Source: Aurelia coerulea (Eukaryota > Cnidaria > Scyphozoa > Semaeostomeae > Ulmaridae). Taken from it: a stretch of 64,000 nucleotides of DNA. Under the pieces are notes generated by a model. The model was not told the DNA's origin, ran no database searches, and worked only from the letters and a program-made list of their open reading frames with translations. The stretch spans positions 10,115,896 to 10,179,895 of the forward strand of contig CM076957.1 in NCBI GenBank assembly GCA_039566865.1, in the 5' to 3' direction. The position numbers were made by a program, and so were the translations under genes. Position 1 is the first letter of the stretch. Each line of letters starts with the position of its first letter. Below are positions 34,643-44,302 of this stretch, piece after piece.

Positions 34643-35508
34643 CAATAGACCATTTGCCAATTAAGAAAAAGGGATTGAGGCGAGCGCGGCCAATTCCGAC
34701 AGCCCTAGTAACATCGGGGAATCCTCTGCACTTCAGAATATCTTATTCGATGTATTTCCCACGATCGATTTGTAGAGTAGGGCACATAAACAAACGATCA
34801 GCTGATTTGACCCCTTACTTCAAATGTAATAAGTCCAAAACTTGGGAGAAAATGTTGAAAAATCAGCGAAAACTGGCCGATCGTCTTGGGCTGATTCTGA
34901 AGTGGATAAATCGAGAAACTGAAAACAAACTTTTGGAGGACCTTATTTCAACCCTTTTTAAGGTATTTAATCATTAATCTGGAGTTAGTGAGTGCATTTA
35001 GTAGGAAAACGAGCACGATCCATTTGGGAGGAAAAAGGGCCTAAGTAGAAATTTTCGGGATTTTCCCCACAGCTTTGAAAAAAGAAAGGCTCGTTATTCT
35101 GCGAATTTTAGAGATAAATTCAAGATTAAAAGTGTTTTAGTGAAAGAATACCGATTCTCATCGATTTTTGACATGCCGAGGCCGTTTACCCCTCGCAAAA
35201 CGGAGTTACGGCCCAAAATGGGGTAGGCCAAAATTTTTCCCAATTTTCGCGGCCCCCGCGCTTCGCCCCTGGGGGCAATATTGAACCCCAAATTCGTGAT
35301 AAGACTCACAAACGAATCATCTCTTGTACATTTTTTTCTGTTTTGAAATTAGTTTAGTAACCATCGAGCATCGGCTCCAAATGCAGCTTCGGGTCAGAAA
35401 ATCGAGCCGGGTCGGCTTGCCGATTATACTGTAATGGAGAGGACTCCCTGGATTCCGACTGTTACTAGGGCTGTCGGAATTTTTTCTTAATTGGCAAATG
35501 GTCTATTG
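34643..35508. mobile_element. TIR element, 866 bp, superfamily unassigned
   Basis: Both ends read CAATAGACCATTTGCCAATT inward and continue to CCGACAGCCCTAGTAAC. The left arm carries about 20 extra bases after the first 28. TA dinucleotides sit inside the terminal TAGACC, so a mariner-type TA target is possible, but no clean duplication is seen. The plus-strand frame at 34654-34977 (NKRSADLTPYFKCNKSK) is not recognised. Confidence 0.6.
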
Positions 35509-35534
35509 CTGGATTGAAGGCCGGACACCAAAGG

Positions 35535-35571
35535 AACGTTTCGGTTCAGACTGGAACCATATCGTCATCAG
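35535..35571 (-). ncRNA. Hammerhead-like motif, degenerate
   Basis: On the minus strand CTGATGA (35571-35565) is followed by a GGTTC/GAACC hairpin (35558-35543) and GAAA (35542-35539), then a loopless ACGT palindrome. The conserved core words are in the right order. Six unpaired bases between CTGATGA and stem II, plus a weak stem I, mean it may be inactive or a chance match. Confidence 0.3.
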
Positions 35572-36222
35572 ACATTGGACAATGTCTGTTTTTCCTCTAT
35601 AATTATGGTTGATAATCGTTCCAGCTTGAACTGAAATTTTAAGCATATGTCAGGTTTTCGGGCCAATAACTATAATTTTTAAGTAACAAGTCAAAAATGA
35701 AAAATATGAACTGAGAAATAGAAAAACGTTTATTGTCGTCATCCTGGTTTTGAAATAAAGACATTTTCACACTTTCTATCATTACTTGTATCGGTTGATT
35801 TCAAAATGAACATAATTTTTGCTAACCGATAGTTTGAAAAGTGTCATAAGTACGTGTTACTGCTGGTGACACAAACAGATCTATGAATAGGATAAGATAT
35901 TCCTGGTGATGTAACATTTGTGCCTCGAAATAAAAACATTTGTATTCAAATACTCATCGAGAAAGGGACCCTCGTTTTTTTGTCAGTACAGATAACTTGC
36001 TGTTATTGAAACCTAGATTTTCGTAGGCAAAGAAAGTATTTCAGCAAGTCTGCAACATAAATTTTCATAACTTTTGGGAAGATCGGTACATCCTTTTAGC
36101 ATGACAAAGTGAGAACATGGCAATGAAAGCTGTTGACGTTGAAAATCCAGGTCAATGACTTCACTCAACTCTATAAGCGAACCCTTCATGATTGAAAACG
36201 ACTTGTGACAAAACGAAATTAC

Positions 36223-36369
36223 CTTCTTTACTTCATTCTCTGATTCACGGATCTTTGATTGATCAATACCGCACATCTTCAGAAGATTATCGGCTGCTGC
36301 CTTTTTGGCATCTTTTTTAGTTGTTCCAATTCCAGATGCAACCAACTCAGGGTTGTCACCAACTGACAC
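36223..36369 (-). CDS. dsRBD exon, Staufen dsRBD4-like
   Basis: After a CTCCTGTAG acceptor (36371-36370) the minus strand reads VSVGDNPELVASGIGTTKKD then AKKAAADNLLKMCGI. This is the third strand and second helix of a dsRNA-binding domain, with the KKxAKxxAA RNA-contact motif intact. A possible donor AAG/GTAATT closes the exon at 36223 after 49 codons; unspliced, the frame stays open to 36013. Fly and vertebrate Staufen have an exon break at the equivalent point of dsRBD4 (MQ/VxVG), as far as I recall. The small upstream block ending SENQ at a CAG/GTACAT donor (36567) may be the preceding exon. Membership in the Staufen-like gene at 2-11 kb is inferred from strand, order and domain type. Confidence 0.5.
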
Positions 36370-36869
36370 CTACAGGAGAAATCAAGAAACAGCACTGCAA
36401 AAAGAATAACACTCCAGTAGATAAGTCCATCACTATTGTCAGAAAGGTGGTCAATGATTAAAATGCAGATTTTAACAGAAGTTCTGCAATTAACATAACG
36501 ATAGCCTGATTTTGAAGACTGGATAGAGCGTTCCACAGGCGTTACAATAAGTGCTGCTAAATGTACCTGATTCTCAGAGCTTGAAATCACGTTATATTTC
36601 GACTGGAATTCACGATGTGCAAGTGAGAGAATTGGAAAGGTAAAATAAGAAAATCGCACTATTTTAGGACTTCAAAAACGAAAATAAATTCTAATCAACT
36701 GAAATTTAATTAGGGTTTGTTACGAGGGAAGCAATATTTCGTGATACTAGGTGTGGCACAACCCTTTCCTATTTCATGCACCTTGACAGCAGCAACAACT
36801 AAAAGGAAACGCAGCGAATAAAACTATTCTCATAGTTTTTTCCTCATGAGAGTTCAATTTCAATTTGTC

Positions 36870-36981
36870 CGTTACAGAAAACTTGCTGTTATTGACACCT
36901 AGATTTTTGTAGGCAAAAAACGTATTTCAGCAAGTCTGCAACATAAATGTTCATAATTGTTGGGAAAATCGGTACATCCTT
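36870..36981 (-). repeat. Partial duplicate of the dsRBD gene's 3' region
   Basis: This stretch matches 35985-36093 (ACTTGCTGTTATTGA, TTTCAGCAAGTCTGCAACAT, GATCGGTACATCCTT in both, with small changes). It ends abruptly where a retroelement fragment begins, giving a fused junction. Confidence 0.7.
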
Positions 36982-38030
36982 ATCAAAAGCTTTCTCAAGG
37001 ATAGAAAGCAGCGAACTGTCTTGAATCGGCAAAGTTCTTCTTGGGGAGATCTTTCGGCAGGAGTACCCCCAGGGCTCCATTCTAGGGCCCTTATTCTTCC
37101 TTTTGTATATAAATTACCTTACCGAAGAGTTGGAAGTGCTATGTTAAGATCTTCGGCCATTATTTACGGTCATCCAAGATTCTAATTCAGCCTCCAATGA
37201 CATGAACGATAACTTGGAGTTGATAAGTCAGTGGGCTCATGACTGGAGGATGTTGTTTAATCCTGATCCACGCAAAAAAAGCTGTGTAACTCATATTTTC
37301 AAGGAAAAAGAATAAAGCTGATCATCCAGAAATTCTTTATAACAACACACCAGTAATGGAAGTAGATGAACATAAACTTTTAGGAATTATACCAGATTTA
37401 AATTTGTCTTTTTCTGCCCATATCAAATCAGCTATCTCAAAATAAAGAAAGGGTATTGGCTTGCTGAAATATCTCTCCAAATATCTGCCCAGGCATACTC
37501 TAAACGAGTTATATAAGCTCTATGTAAGACCTCATCTTGACTACGGGGATGTTATTTACCACATTCCGGGGAAAGTATGTGAGTTCAGTGGTTGCATCAT
37601 TTTACCAAGCTTGATGGAAAAACTAGAGTCTGTCCACTGTTCTGCTGCGTGAGCAATTACGGGAACATGGAGAGGAACATCATGAGAAAAGCTGTACACA
37701 GAACTTGGCTGGGAATCACTAAGCTGCCGGAGATGGAAAAGACGCCTTATTTTGTTTTACAAGATCATTAATAATCTAACTCCAGTTTATACTAAGGATC
37801 CAATCCCACCACTTCGACAGTTACATTACTCTTTCTCAACCAGGATGTATTGGGCGAATAAAGGCCAGAACAGAAAAATTCAAATCTAGTTTCTATCCTC
37901 ATTGCTTATCTGAACGGAACGAACTTGATCCTGAGATTAGACTTGCACCGTCTGTTGCTGTTTTTAAGAAGAAGCTTTTATCAATAATTAGACGTATCTA
38001 ATTTATTCAATAATTAAGCTTTTATCAATA
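36976..38030 (+). pseudogene. RT fragment of the 2A-type non-LTR family
   Basis: The plus strand carries a decayed copy of the region found at 49350-50380. Matching pieces include the GVPQGS motif region, PDP-KK, EHKLLGI and SKYLPRHTLNELYKLYVRPH in the frame 37461-37652. Frameshifts and stops are many. The copy lacks the 2A peptide, endonuclease and 3' end, and stops near 38000 where the TTATCAATAATTAGA sequence is repeated. Confidence 0.75.
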
Positions 38031-38700
38031 ATTAGACCAGAGTTGCAAAAAGTCTTTGACCTTCCTCCAAGCCTCGATTTTAAGGTTCAGCCTTCCTCAT
38101 TCAAAGTTTTGTGAAAAAAGGGAAAAGAGCCTTTATACATCAAGAAAGGTATTGATTAATCTTTCCATGATATATCAGGACCGTTGCATGTCTTTAAAAC
38201 GTTTGCCTGCAGTCTGGAAAGAACTTTAAAAGGTGGTTTGTCACCCAGTTAAAGCTTTAATCAGAACGATTTTGGATGATTTACTCAAGAATGTCAGTGA
38301 ATTGTGCAGTGGCGTAGCCAGGGTAAATTAACCAGGCACATTTGAATGACGGTCTTTATTCCTGGGAAAATTTTTGAGGACACGTCTTTACTTTGGCTTA
38401 AAACAGCTCTCCTGATCTCATGTTTGCCAGTGCAAAAGTGGCAACTTTGAAAAATTTGTAATAATTTTATATGAACCACCACCATCTTCAGAAAAATTAC
38501 TCCTTAGGTTAGGTAAATACTCCTTAAGTTGGCTCAGAATGCCTCTCTCGATGAAATGTTTGCTTTCAGGAGGTAGCGACAATAGTCGGACGTGTTTTCG
38601 TTTACTGCTGAAACCAAGTTGCTGCCAGTGGGTGCTCTGTTGTTTTAGGTTCGCAAAAGTATGATAGAATAATGAAGATGTTTCCTTGATTATAAATTGC
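38031..38700. other. No gene seen
   Basis: Joins the RT fragment to the start of the ORF1 remnant; no domain recognised. Confidence 0.35.
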
Positions 38701-38748
38701 TGTTTGATAGCTGTTCAACTTATTATTGCTGTGCTTTGTAAGGTCGAA

Positions 38749-39560
38749 ATGTCTGGAAAAGCGAAATCGAAATCGAGAACGAAATCGAAGCACGAGGAGC
38801 TAGGCCCTGATACTGAATCAACAGATGGAGCGGTAGAAGAAGCCCCGCCCGTAACTCTGGAATCGATTGGGCAAGTCATTGAAGGTAAGATTGCAAATTT
38901 GGCAACCAAAGAATGTATCGACAGTTTACGTCAGACAGTTGTTGCCCAAAATGAAAAAATCCAGGAACTAGAAGCCAAGATAGTTTTAATGGAGAAATAC
39001 ATCGAGAGGACGGAGAAGCTTGAGCGCGGGTATGAGGAAGTCAATGAGTTAAAAGATCGTGTCGAAAGCCTGGAGCTTCGTTGCGACGATAACGAACAGT
39101 ATCATCGAAGATTATGCTTGAGATTCAATGGCATTGAAATGGATAAGGATAAAGATGAATCTGGTGAAACTTGTTTGAGGAAAATCAAGATTTTATTGAA
39201 GGATGAGTTGGAAGTCGACATCCCAGAGACGTGGTGATCGATCGTGCCCACAGGATTGGCCCGATAAAGCAAAATCAAACTACCAAGAAGAACTCACAAA
39301 CCATCATTGTTCGTTTTACTACTTGGCGCCATCGATCCATGGTTTACAGAGCAAGGAAGAAATCTGACAAATTTAAAGTACATTTAGACCTCACTCACAG
39401 GAAGGTAAAACTTCTAGAAAAGGCTAACTCGTGGTTGAAGGATAAAAAGGAGTGTTTTGCGTTTGCAGACATTAATTGTCGCCCTTGTCTCTATCTGGAC
39501 GGAGATTACGAATATTTCAATGATGAGCATGAACTTTTAGATTATATAAAATACGCTTAG
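38749..39560 (+). pseudogene. L1-type ORF1 protein of a non-LTR retrotransposon (one frameshift)
   Basis: From ATG 38749 the frame encodes a basic start (MSGKAKSKSRTKSKHEE), a long heptad-rich coiled coil (about residues 60-115, LRQTVVAQNEKIQELEAKIV), then RRLCLRFNGIEMDKDKDESG, typical of the RRM of L1-like ORF1p. Near 39235 one indel breaks the frame, which resumes as VIDRAHRIGPIKQ and runs through a C-terminal domain (VRFTTWRHRSMVYRARKKSD) to 39560. Such proteins trimerise and bind element RNA as chaperones. Total length, near 270 residues, is normal for the family. The next ORF is mostly missing: RT coding resumes only in the thumb at about 40017. Confidence 0.78.
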
Positions 39561-40016
39561 TACCACCCTGAAAAACACTCTCTGTTACACGTTTTAGTCG
39601 TTGAAAATAATTTTTCTGGTTCATTAAGTCATTCGTGTTTAGCCAAACCTAGATAACCAGGGGTAAAGCTCAAAATATATGACCCTCGAGAAGCCATTCC
39701 CCATTTTCAAGTTTTTTTTCTTTTTTGGTTACTTTCAATACTCTAAATGATGAAACAGAGCAGTTTGCTTACTACGCCATTTTGTTGTTTTCGAGATGTT
39801 TCCAATGACTCCCAATACACCAAAATTTTCCCCGCTTGTTTTTGGATCCCGGTGGGAGATCCAGTTGATTGTGTCATTCAAAATTCATAAAAATGTCTTG
39901 TTTCTAAAAAACCACTTCGTATAAATATCCAATAGTTTGCACTCCCTCAGGATTATGTCATAATGCAGCTTTGAAATTCATACTATGTTCAGTTTTTCAG
40001 TTTTTGAACCATTGAG

Positions 40017-40772
40017 ATAACTCTCGGCTGTCTTTGACAAATGCCATTTAATGATTTTTGGTGCGAAGGGAGATAATGAAATAACCATCAAAATAGGCGA
40101 GGCCTGTGTGAAAGAAAGTAGAGAGGAAACTCTTCTCGGTATAACCTTTGATCGATCACTATCTTTCAAAGGACACGTGAAGACCCTATGTAGAAAGGCC
40201 GGCCAGAAACTCCATGCACTTGCCCGTATATCCTGCTACATGGACACTGACAAATTGCAGCAGCTAATGAGAGCATTTGTGTTATCGCACTTTAGCTACT
40301 GTCCACTTGTTTGGATGTTTTATGACAGAACTTTAAACCATAGAATAAATCATGTTCACCCAAGGCACTGCGCATTGCGTACAAGGATCACGGAAGTGAT
40401 TTTGGTTCTCTCCTGGAACAGAGCAATTCGGTGCCCATCCATGTAAGAAACCTACAGTTGCTTATGACGGAAATTTTTAAAACAAAGTCTGATCTAAATC
40501 CACCTTTCATGAAAGATATTTTTATGGAGAGAGGTATTAGCTGCAACCTAAGGCATGGCAATGACGCTCAAATTCCAAAGGTGCGAACCACGTCCTTTGG
40601 AGTTGAGACCATAGCCTACCTTGGAAATAAACTTTGGCAGTTTTTACCGCACGAAATAAAACGATCAAGCACCCTTCCTATTTTCAAAAAACGAATTAGA
40701 TGTTGGAATGGCGAAAAATGCAACTGTAGGCTCTGCAAAACATACATTCCAAGAGTTGGGTTTCTAACATGA
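40017..40772 (+). pseudogene. Non-LTR RT thumb and C-terminal remnant
   Basis: Coding starts abruptly with DKCHLMIFGAKGDNEITIKI and GITFDRSLSFKGHVKTL, shifts frame near 40360-40430, and continues with HGSDFGSLLEQSNSVPIH, HVRNLQLLMTEIFKTKSDLN and FLPHEIKRSSTLPIFKKRI, ending in the CNCRLCK motif. The endonuclease and catalytic YxDD region are absent, consistent with an internal deletion that joined ORF1 to the RT tail. A GC-rich 3' UTR and (GAT)n tail follow to about 41182. Confidence 0.78.
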
Positions 40773-41182
40773 TAAACATTTCTTGGGCCTTCTCGCGAGG
40801 ATGGGGGCGGTGCACTGCTTCCCGGTGGGATGGGGGATGTGCTGTGCGGGATGTGAGGTCCCCTTCACGATGCAGGCACTGGGCTGCGGTTGAACTGGGG
40901 AATTGCTTCCTAGCGGCGACCGCAGCTTAGGATATGCGTGTGGGGGTTCCCTCGCGCGGTGTGTCCGCCGTCTCTCTGGGAGGTGGGCGTCGCTCCGTAC
41001 CTTGTAGGGAAGGCATGCTTTTATCTTGTATATAATCCACTAAATGTTTTTATTGATTAGCTTTAGGAATTAATTTGTAAATTTTGTAAATTTTTGTAAA
41101 GTATGCCTAAATTAGCTGTAATTTAGCTATTCTTTTTATTTTACTTAGCCTCCATAAAATAAATTATTGATGATGATGATGT
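40773..41182 (+). other. 3' UTR and (GAT)n tail of the ORF1/RT element
   Basis: A G-rich stretch is followed by AT-rich sequence with TAAATTTTGTAAATT words, CCATAAAATAAATTATT and the microsatellite TGATGATGATGATG. The next retrotransposon begins in this tail. Confidence 0.6.
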
Positions 41183-43485
41183 TTATAGATCATATTGCTG
41201 TCAATAATACAAGCAATATTGTGGAGTCTGGTGTTGTCAAAACCGCCATTAGTGATCATTATGTTGTTTACTCTGTAAGAAAGTATCAGGGTGGAATCAA
41301 GCATAATCATAAGCATATCCATACAAGACAGCTGAAAAACTTCAATAAAGAAGCTTTCTTAGCTGATCTTGATGCCGTTAACTGGTCAGCTATCTTAGTT
41401 TGTTCAGACGATATTAATGTGATAGTAGATAAATTTATGAAGACGCTATCTTTCGTAATTGAAAAGCATGCTCCCTCAATAGAGAGGCGAGTGTCAGAGA
41501 GGTACAGCCCTTGGCTATCTTCTGATTTAAAGGCTTTGTTTCGTACTAGAGACAGAATTAAAAGTGCAGCGGTCAAGGCAAAATCTGAAATATTAATGAA
41601 TGCTTATAGACAAGTTAGGAATCAGGCTAATGATATGAATTCTCGGTTAAAGAGAGAATACTTCACAAATAAACTTAACGAGTGTGAAGGCGACCTAAAG
41701 CAGACCTGGTCGACGGTCAACAAACTCATCAACAAGCGATCAAAGTCAACTCAAATCCAATCCCTAAAGGTGGATGACACAGTAATAAAGGATTCGGAAA
41801 GCATAGCTAATTCAATGAATGACTACTTCTGTTCTGTTGGTGACAAGTTAAGTAAAAAAATTCCTGACAAGGTGAATTCTCTTTTGAAAGGAGACATTGA
41901 CATAAATCCAACGGCTGCTCGTTTCACATTCTCACCAATGCAGCCTCGAGAGTTTATGAAAGCAATGAATAAATTTAAGACTTCACATGGGTCTGGCCTA
42001 GATCAAATTTCCAGCTTTTTCCTCAAGGCAGGAATGCCAATCTTAGCTCAGCCCCTGAGTCAACTATTTAACTTGTCTTTATCTTCAGGCCTGTTCCCTG
42101 ACAGTTGGAAGATAGCAAGGGTTGCACCAGTCTTTAAGAATGGTCCTACCGATGAAAGCTCTAATTATCGCCCAATTTCTGTCCTACCGGTTGTCTCTCG
42201 CCTCTTTGAGAAACTAATTTATGACCAGCTGTACAATTACCTTGATTCCAACAAACTTGTTTTTGGAAAACAATCAGCATACAGACGGTTGCATTCTGTT
42301 CTGTCATGTTTGCTTAAATGCACAAATGATTGGTACTTGAATTTAGAGGGTGGTAAATATACAGCAGTTACCTTTGTAGATCTCAAAAAGGCTTTCGACA
42401 CCGTAAATCATGAAATATTATTGCAAAAACTAGAGCTATATGGTATTCATAATAAAGAACTGAAATGGTTCCGCTCTTATTTAACTAATAGAAAACAGTG
42501 CTGTAAGGTTAATGGGAAGCTTTCAAATATCGAATCTATAACCTGTGGAGTACCGCAAGGGTCCTGTCTAGGGCCTCTGCTATTTATCATATATATCAAT
42601 GACCTTCATCTACATATGAAACATTGTGACGTTAATATGTATGCTGACGACACAAGCCTTATGTTTGCGTCGGATTCAGTTACACATATTAACGATTGCG
42701 TCAACGATGACTTGGGTAACTTGAAATCTTGGCTACAAGGTAATAAATTATCCCTTAATGTTGCTAAAACACAAAGTCTTGTTGTTGGCAGCAGAAAGCG
42801 ACTGAAAGATATAAGTGATGATAGAGTAGCAAAGCCCACTTTCATGGTGGGTGAGGAGAATGTTGCCCTCGTAGAAAATATAAAATACCTTGGGGTAATT
42901 GTTGATAAACATTTGAGCTGGGACGAGCAAATTTCAGCAGTGACGAAAAAGGTTTCACGAGGATTAGGGATGCTACGTTTCTCCAAAAAGTATTTACCCA
43001 TTGTTACTGTACAGAAAATGTACAGAAGTTTAGTGGAACCCTACCTCAGATATAGCTGCCCGGTGTGGGGAGTTTCTGGCATCAATGCTATAAATAGGTT
43101 GCAAAAACTCCAAAATAGGGCGGCAAGAATAGTCACAAACAGTGCTTATGATGCTTCAGCTCTACCCATCATTAGAAAACTTGGTTGGCCCACCATCAAC
43201 GAGCTTATCAATTCAGAAACTTTAAAAATGGTGTACAAGTCGGTAAATGACCTAGCTCCCACTTACCTAACAGAAATGTTCGTCAGGCTATCCGATTCAT
43301 GCAAGAGAGAACTGCGCAATACCAAAACAGATTTGGCCGTTCCTCTTCGCAAATCGGCCTTCGGACAAAAGAGCTTCTCGTATAAGGGTGCTAAATTGTG
43401 GAACGATCTTTCCATCGAAATCAAATCATCAAAAACTTATGAAACATTCAAAAAAAGAATCAGCAATACCAACAGCGAATGCTGA
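41167..43485 (+). CDS. Non-LTR retrotransposon endonuclease C-end plus reverse transcriptase (copy A)
   Basis: An uninterrupted 772-codon frame; its first residues (MMMMM) come from the GAT tail of the upstream element, so the natural start is lost by 5' truncation. Residues 8-40 are the end of an APE-type endonuclease (HIAVNNTS, TAISDHYVVYSV). The RT follows: NYRPISVLPVVSRLFEKLI, FVDLKKAFDTVNHEILLQ, GVPQGSCLGPLLFIIYINDL, catalytic YADD at residues 492-495, YLGVIVDKHLSWDEQI in the thumb and a C-terminal SFSYKGAKLWNDL. All RT motifs look intact. It makes cDNA by target-primed reverse transcription in an active element. Copy B at 56476-57700 is nearly identical. Confidence 0.9.
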   Translation: MMMMMFIDHIAVNNTSNIVESGVVKTAISDHYVVYSVRKYQGGIKHNHKHIHTRQLKNFNKEAFLADLDAVNWSAILVCSDDINVIVDKFMKTLSFVIEKHAPSIERRVSERYSPWLSSDLKALFRTRDRIKSAAVKAKSEILMNAYRQVRNQANDMNSRLKREYFTNKLNECEGDLKQTWSTVNKLINKRSKSTQIQSLKVDDTVIKDSESIANSMNDYFCSVGDKLSKKIPDKVNSLLKGDIDINPTAARFTFSPMQPREFMKAMNKFKTSHGSGLDQISSFFLKAGMPILAQPLSQLFNLSLSSGLFPDSWKIARVAPVFKNGPTDESSNYRPISVLPVVSRLFEKLIYDQLYNYLDSNKLVFGKQSAYRRLHSVLSCLLKCTNDWYLNLEGGKYTAVTFVDLKKAFDTVNHEILLQKLELYGIHNKELKWFRSYLTNRKQCCKVNGKLSNIESITCGVPQGSCLGPLLFIIYINDLHLHMKHCDVNMYADDTSLMFASDSVTHINDCVNDDLGNLKSWLQGNKLSLNVAKTQSLVVGSRKRLKDISDDRVAKPTFMVGEENVALVENIKYLGVIVDKHLSWDEQISAVTKKVSRGLGMLRFSKKYLPIVTVQKMYRSLVEPYLRYSCPVWGVSGINAINRLQKLQNRAARIVTNSAYDASALPIIRKLGWPTINELINSETLKMVYKSVNDLAPTYLTEMFVRLSDSCKRELRNTKTDLAVPLRKSAFGQKSFSYKGAKLWNDLSIEIKSSKTYETFKKRISNTNSEC

Positions 43486-43677
43486 TTCTCTCCTTCATGC
43501 ATTACTTTTAATTTGCTTATTAGATTGTTTTGTAAATAAGATTATTTAATTTTGTATGCTTTTCTTTTAATTTAGTTATTGTATGTATTTGCACGGCCCA
43601 CTGTAAATCAGTCCTTTGACTGACGTGGCTACCGTGCCTAAAGAAGTTAAAATCAAATCAAATCAAATCAAATGATG
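41183..43677 (+). mobile_element. 5'-truncated non-LTR retrotransposon, copy A
   Basis: The element runs from the junction with the (GAT)n tail to its own tail of AATCA pentamers (about 43651-43672). GATGATGAT-type sequence occurs on both sides, consistent with a target duplication made by insertion into the upstream element's microsatellite. The copy B tail has more AATCA units. Confidence 0.8.
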
Positions 43678-44302
43678 ATGATTGATTTGAGGCGCGGGGC
43701 GTGGGATGGTGGGTGGAGTGATGGGGTTGGTGGGGTGCTCGTCGGGTGTTTGTGGCCTGTCCCGTGGGGTGTTGGTTTGGTTTTTTGGGGGCTGTTTCGG
43801 GGATCGGTGGGTCGGGGAGATTGAGGGTGGTTCGTTTCCGGGCATCGGGCTCGGGGGCGGATTGATCCCTCGGTTTCCTTGTTTTGCTGGTCTTTGGGCT
43901 GCTGCCTCGGGGTCGGGCTGGCATCGCATTGGTGTTTGGGGGGCATGTTGCGGATGTTCGGTGGGTGTTCCGTCGTTCCGTCGTCCCGTTCCATCGTTCT
44001 GTGTCCCGTGTTTGAGGATAGCCGAGACTTTCTCTAAAACAGTGTTCCCACTGGCAGCAAGAGAAATGCTTTTAATCCAATGCCCTTAGGACTCGCTGAG
44101 TACCCCAAATGGTTTGGAAACCTTGTGTTATTAATTCTGTTGATATTATCTGTAATTTTCCTTTTTTCCTCGTCGTATCAATGTTATCCTGATTTTCTTT
44201 TCAGTTTTCGGTATTGTCGCTTTGTAAGTCGTGCTAATGGTGGTTTCATTGAGGTATATTGTCCCTTAGGACCAGCGGGAAGATTTCATCATTATGATGC
44301 CG
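43678..44302 (+). other. GC/GT-rich leader, likely 5' part of the 2A-type retroelement
   Basis: A G/T-rich stretch (43690-44000) is followed by a frame with a hydrophobic run (LVLLILLILSVIFLFSSS, 44080 on). The CACAGTG transposon then interrupts, and after it the 2A-type retroelement starts at once. The leader is therefore probably the element's 5' UTR. Proline-rich frames on the minus strand here are shadows of this base composition. Confidence 0.45.

Noticed and set aside
43658..43994. Proline-rich minus-strand proteins
   Set aside because: Three overlapping frames arise from the GT-rich leader; composition alone explains them.
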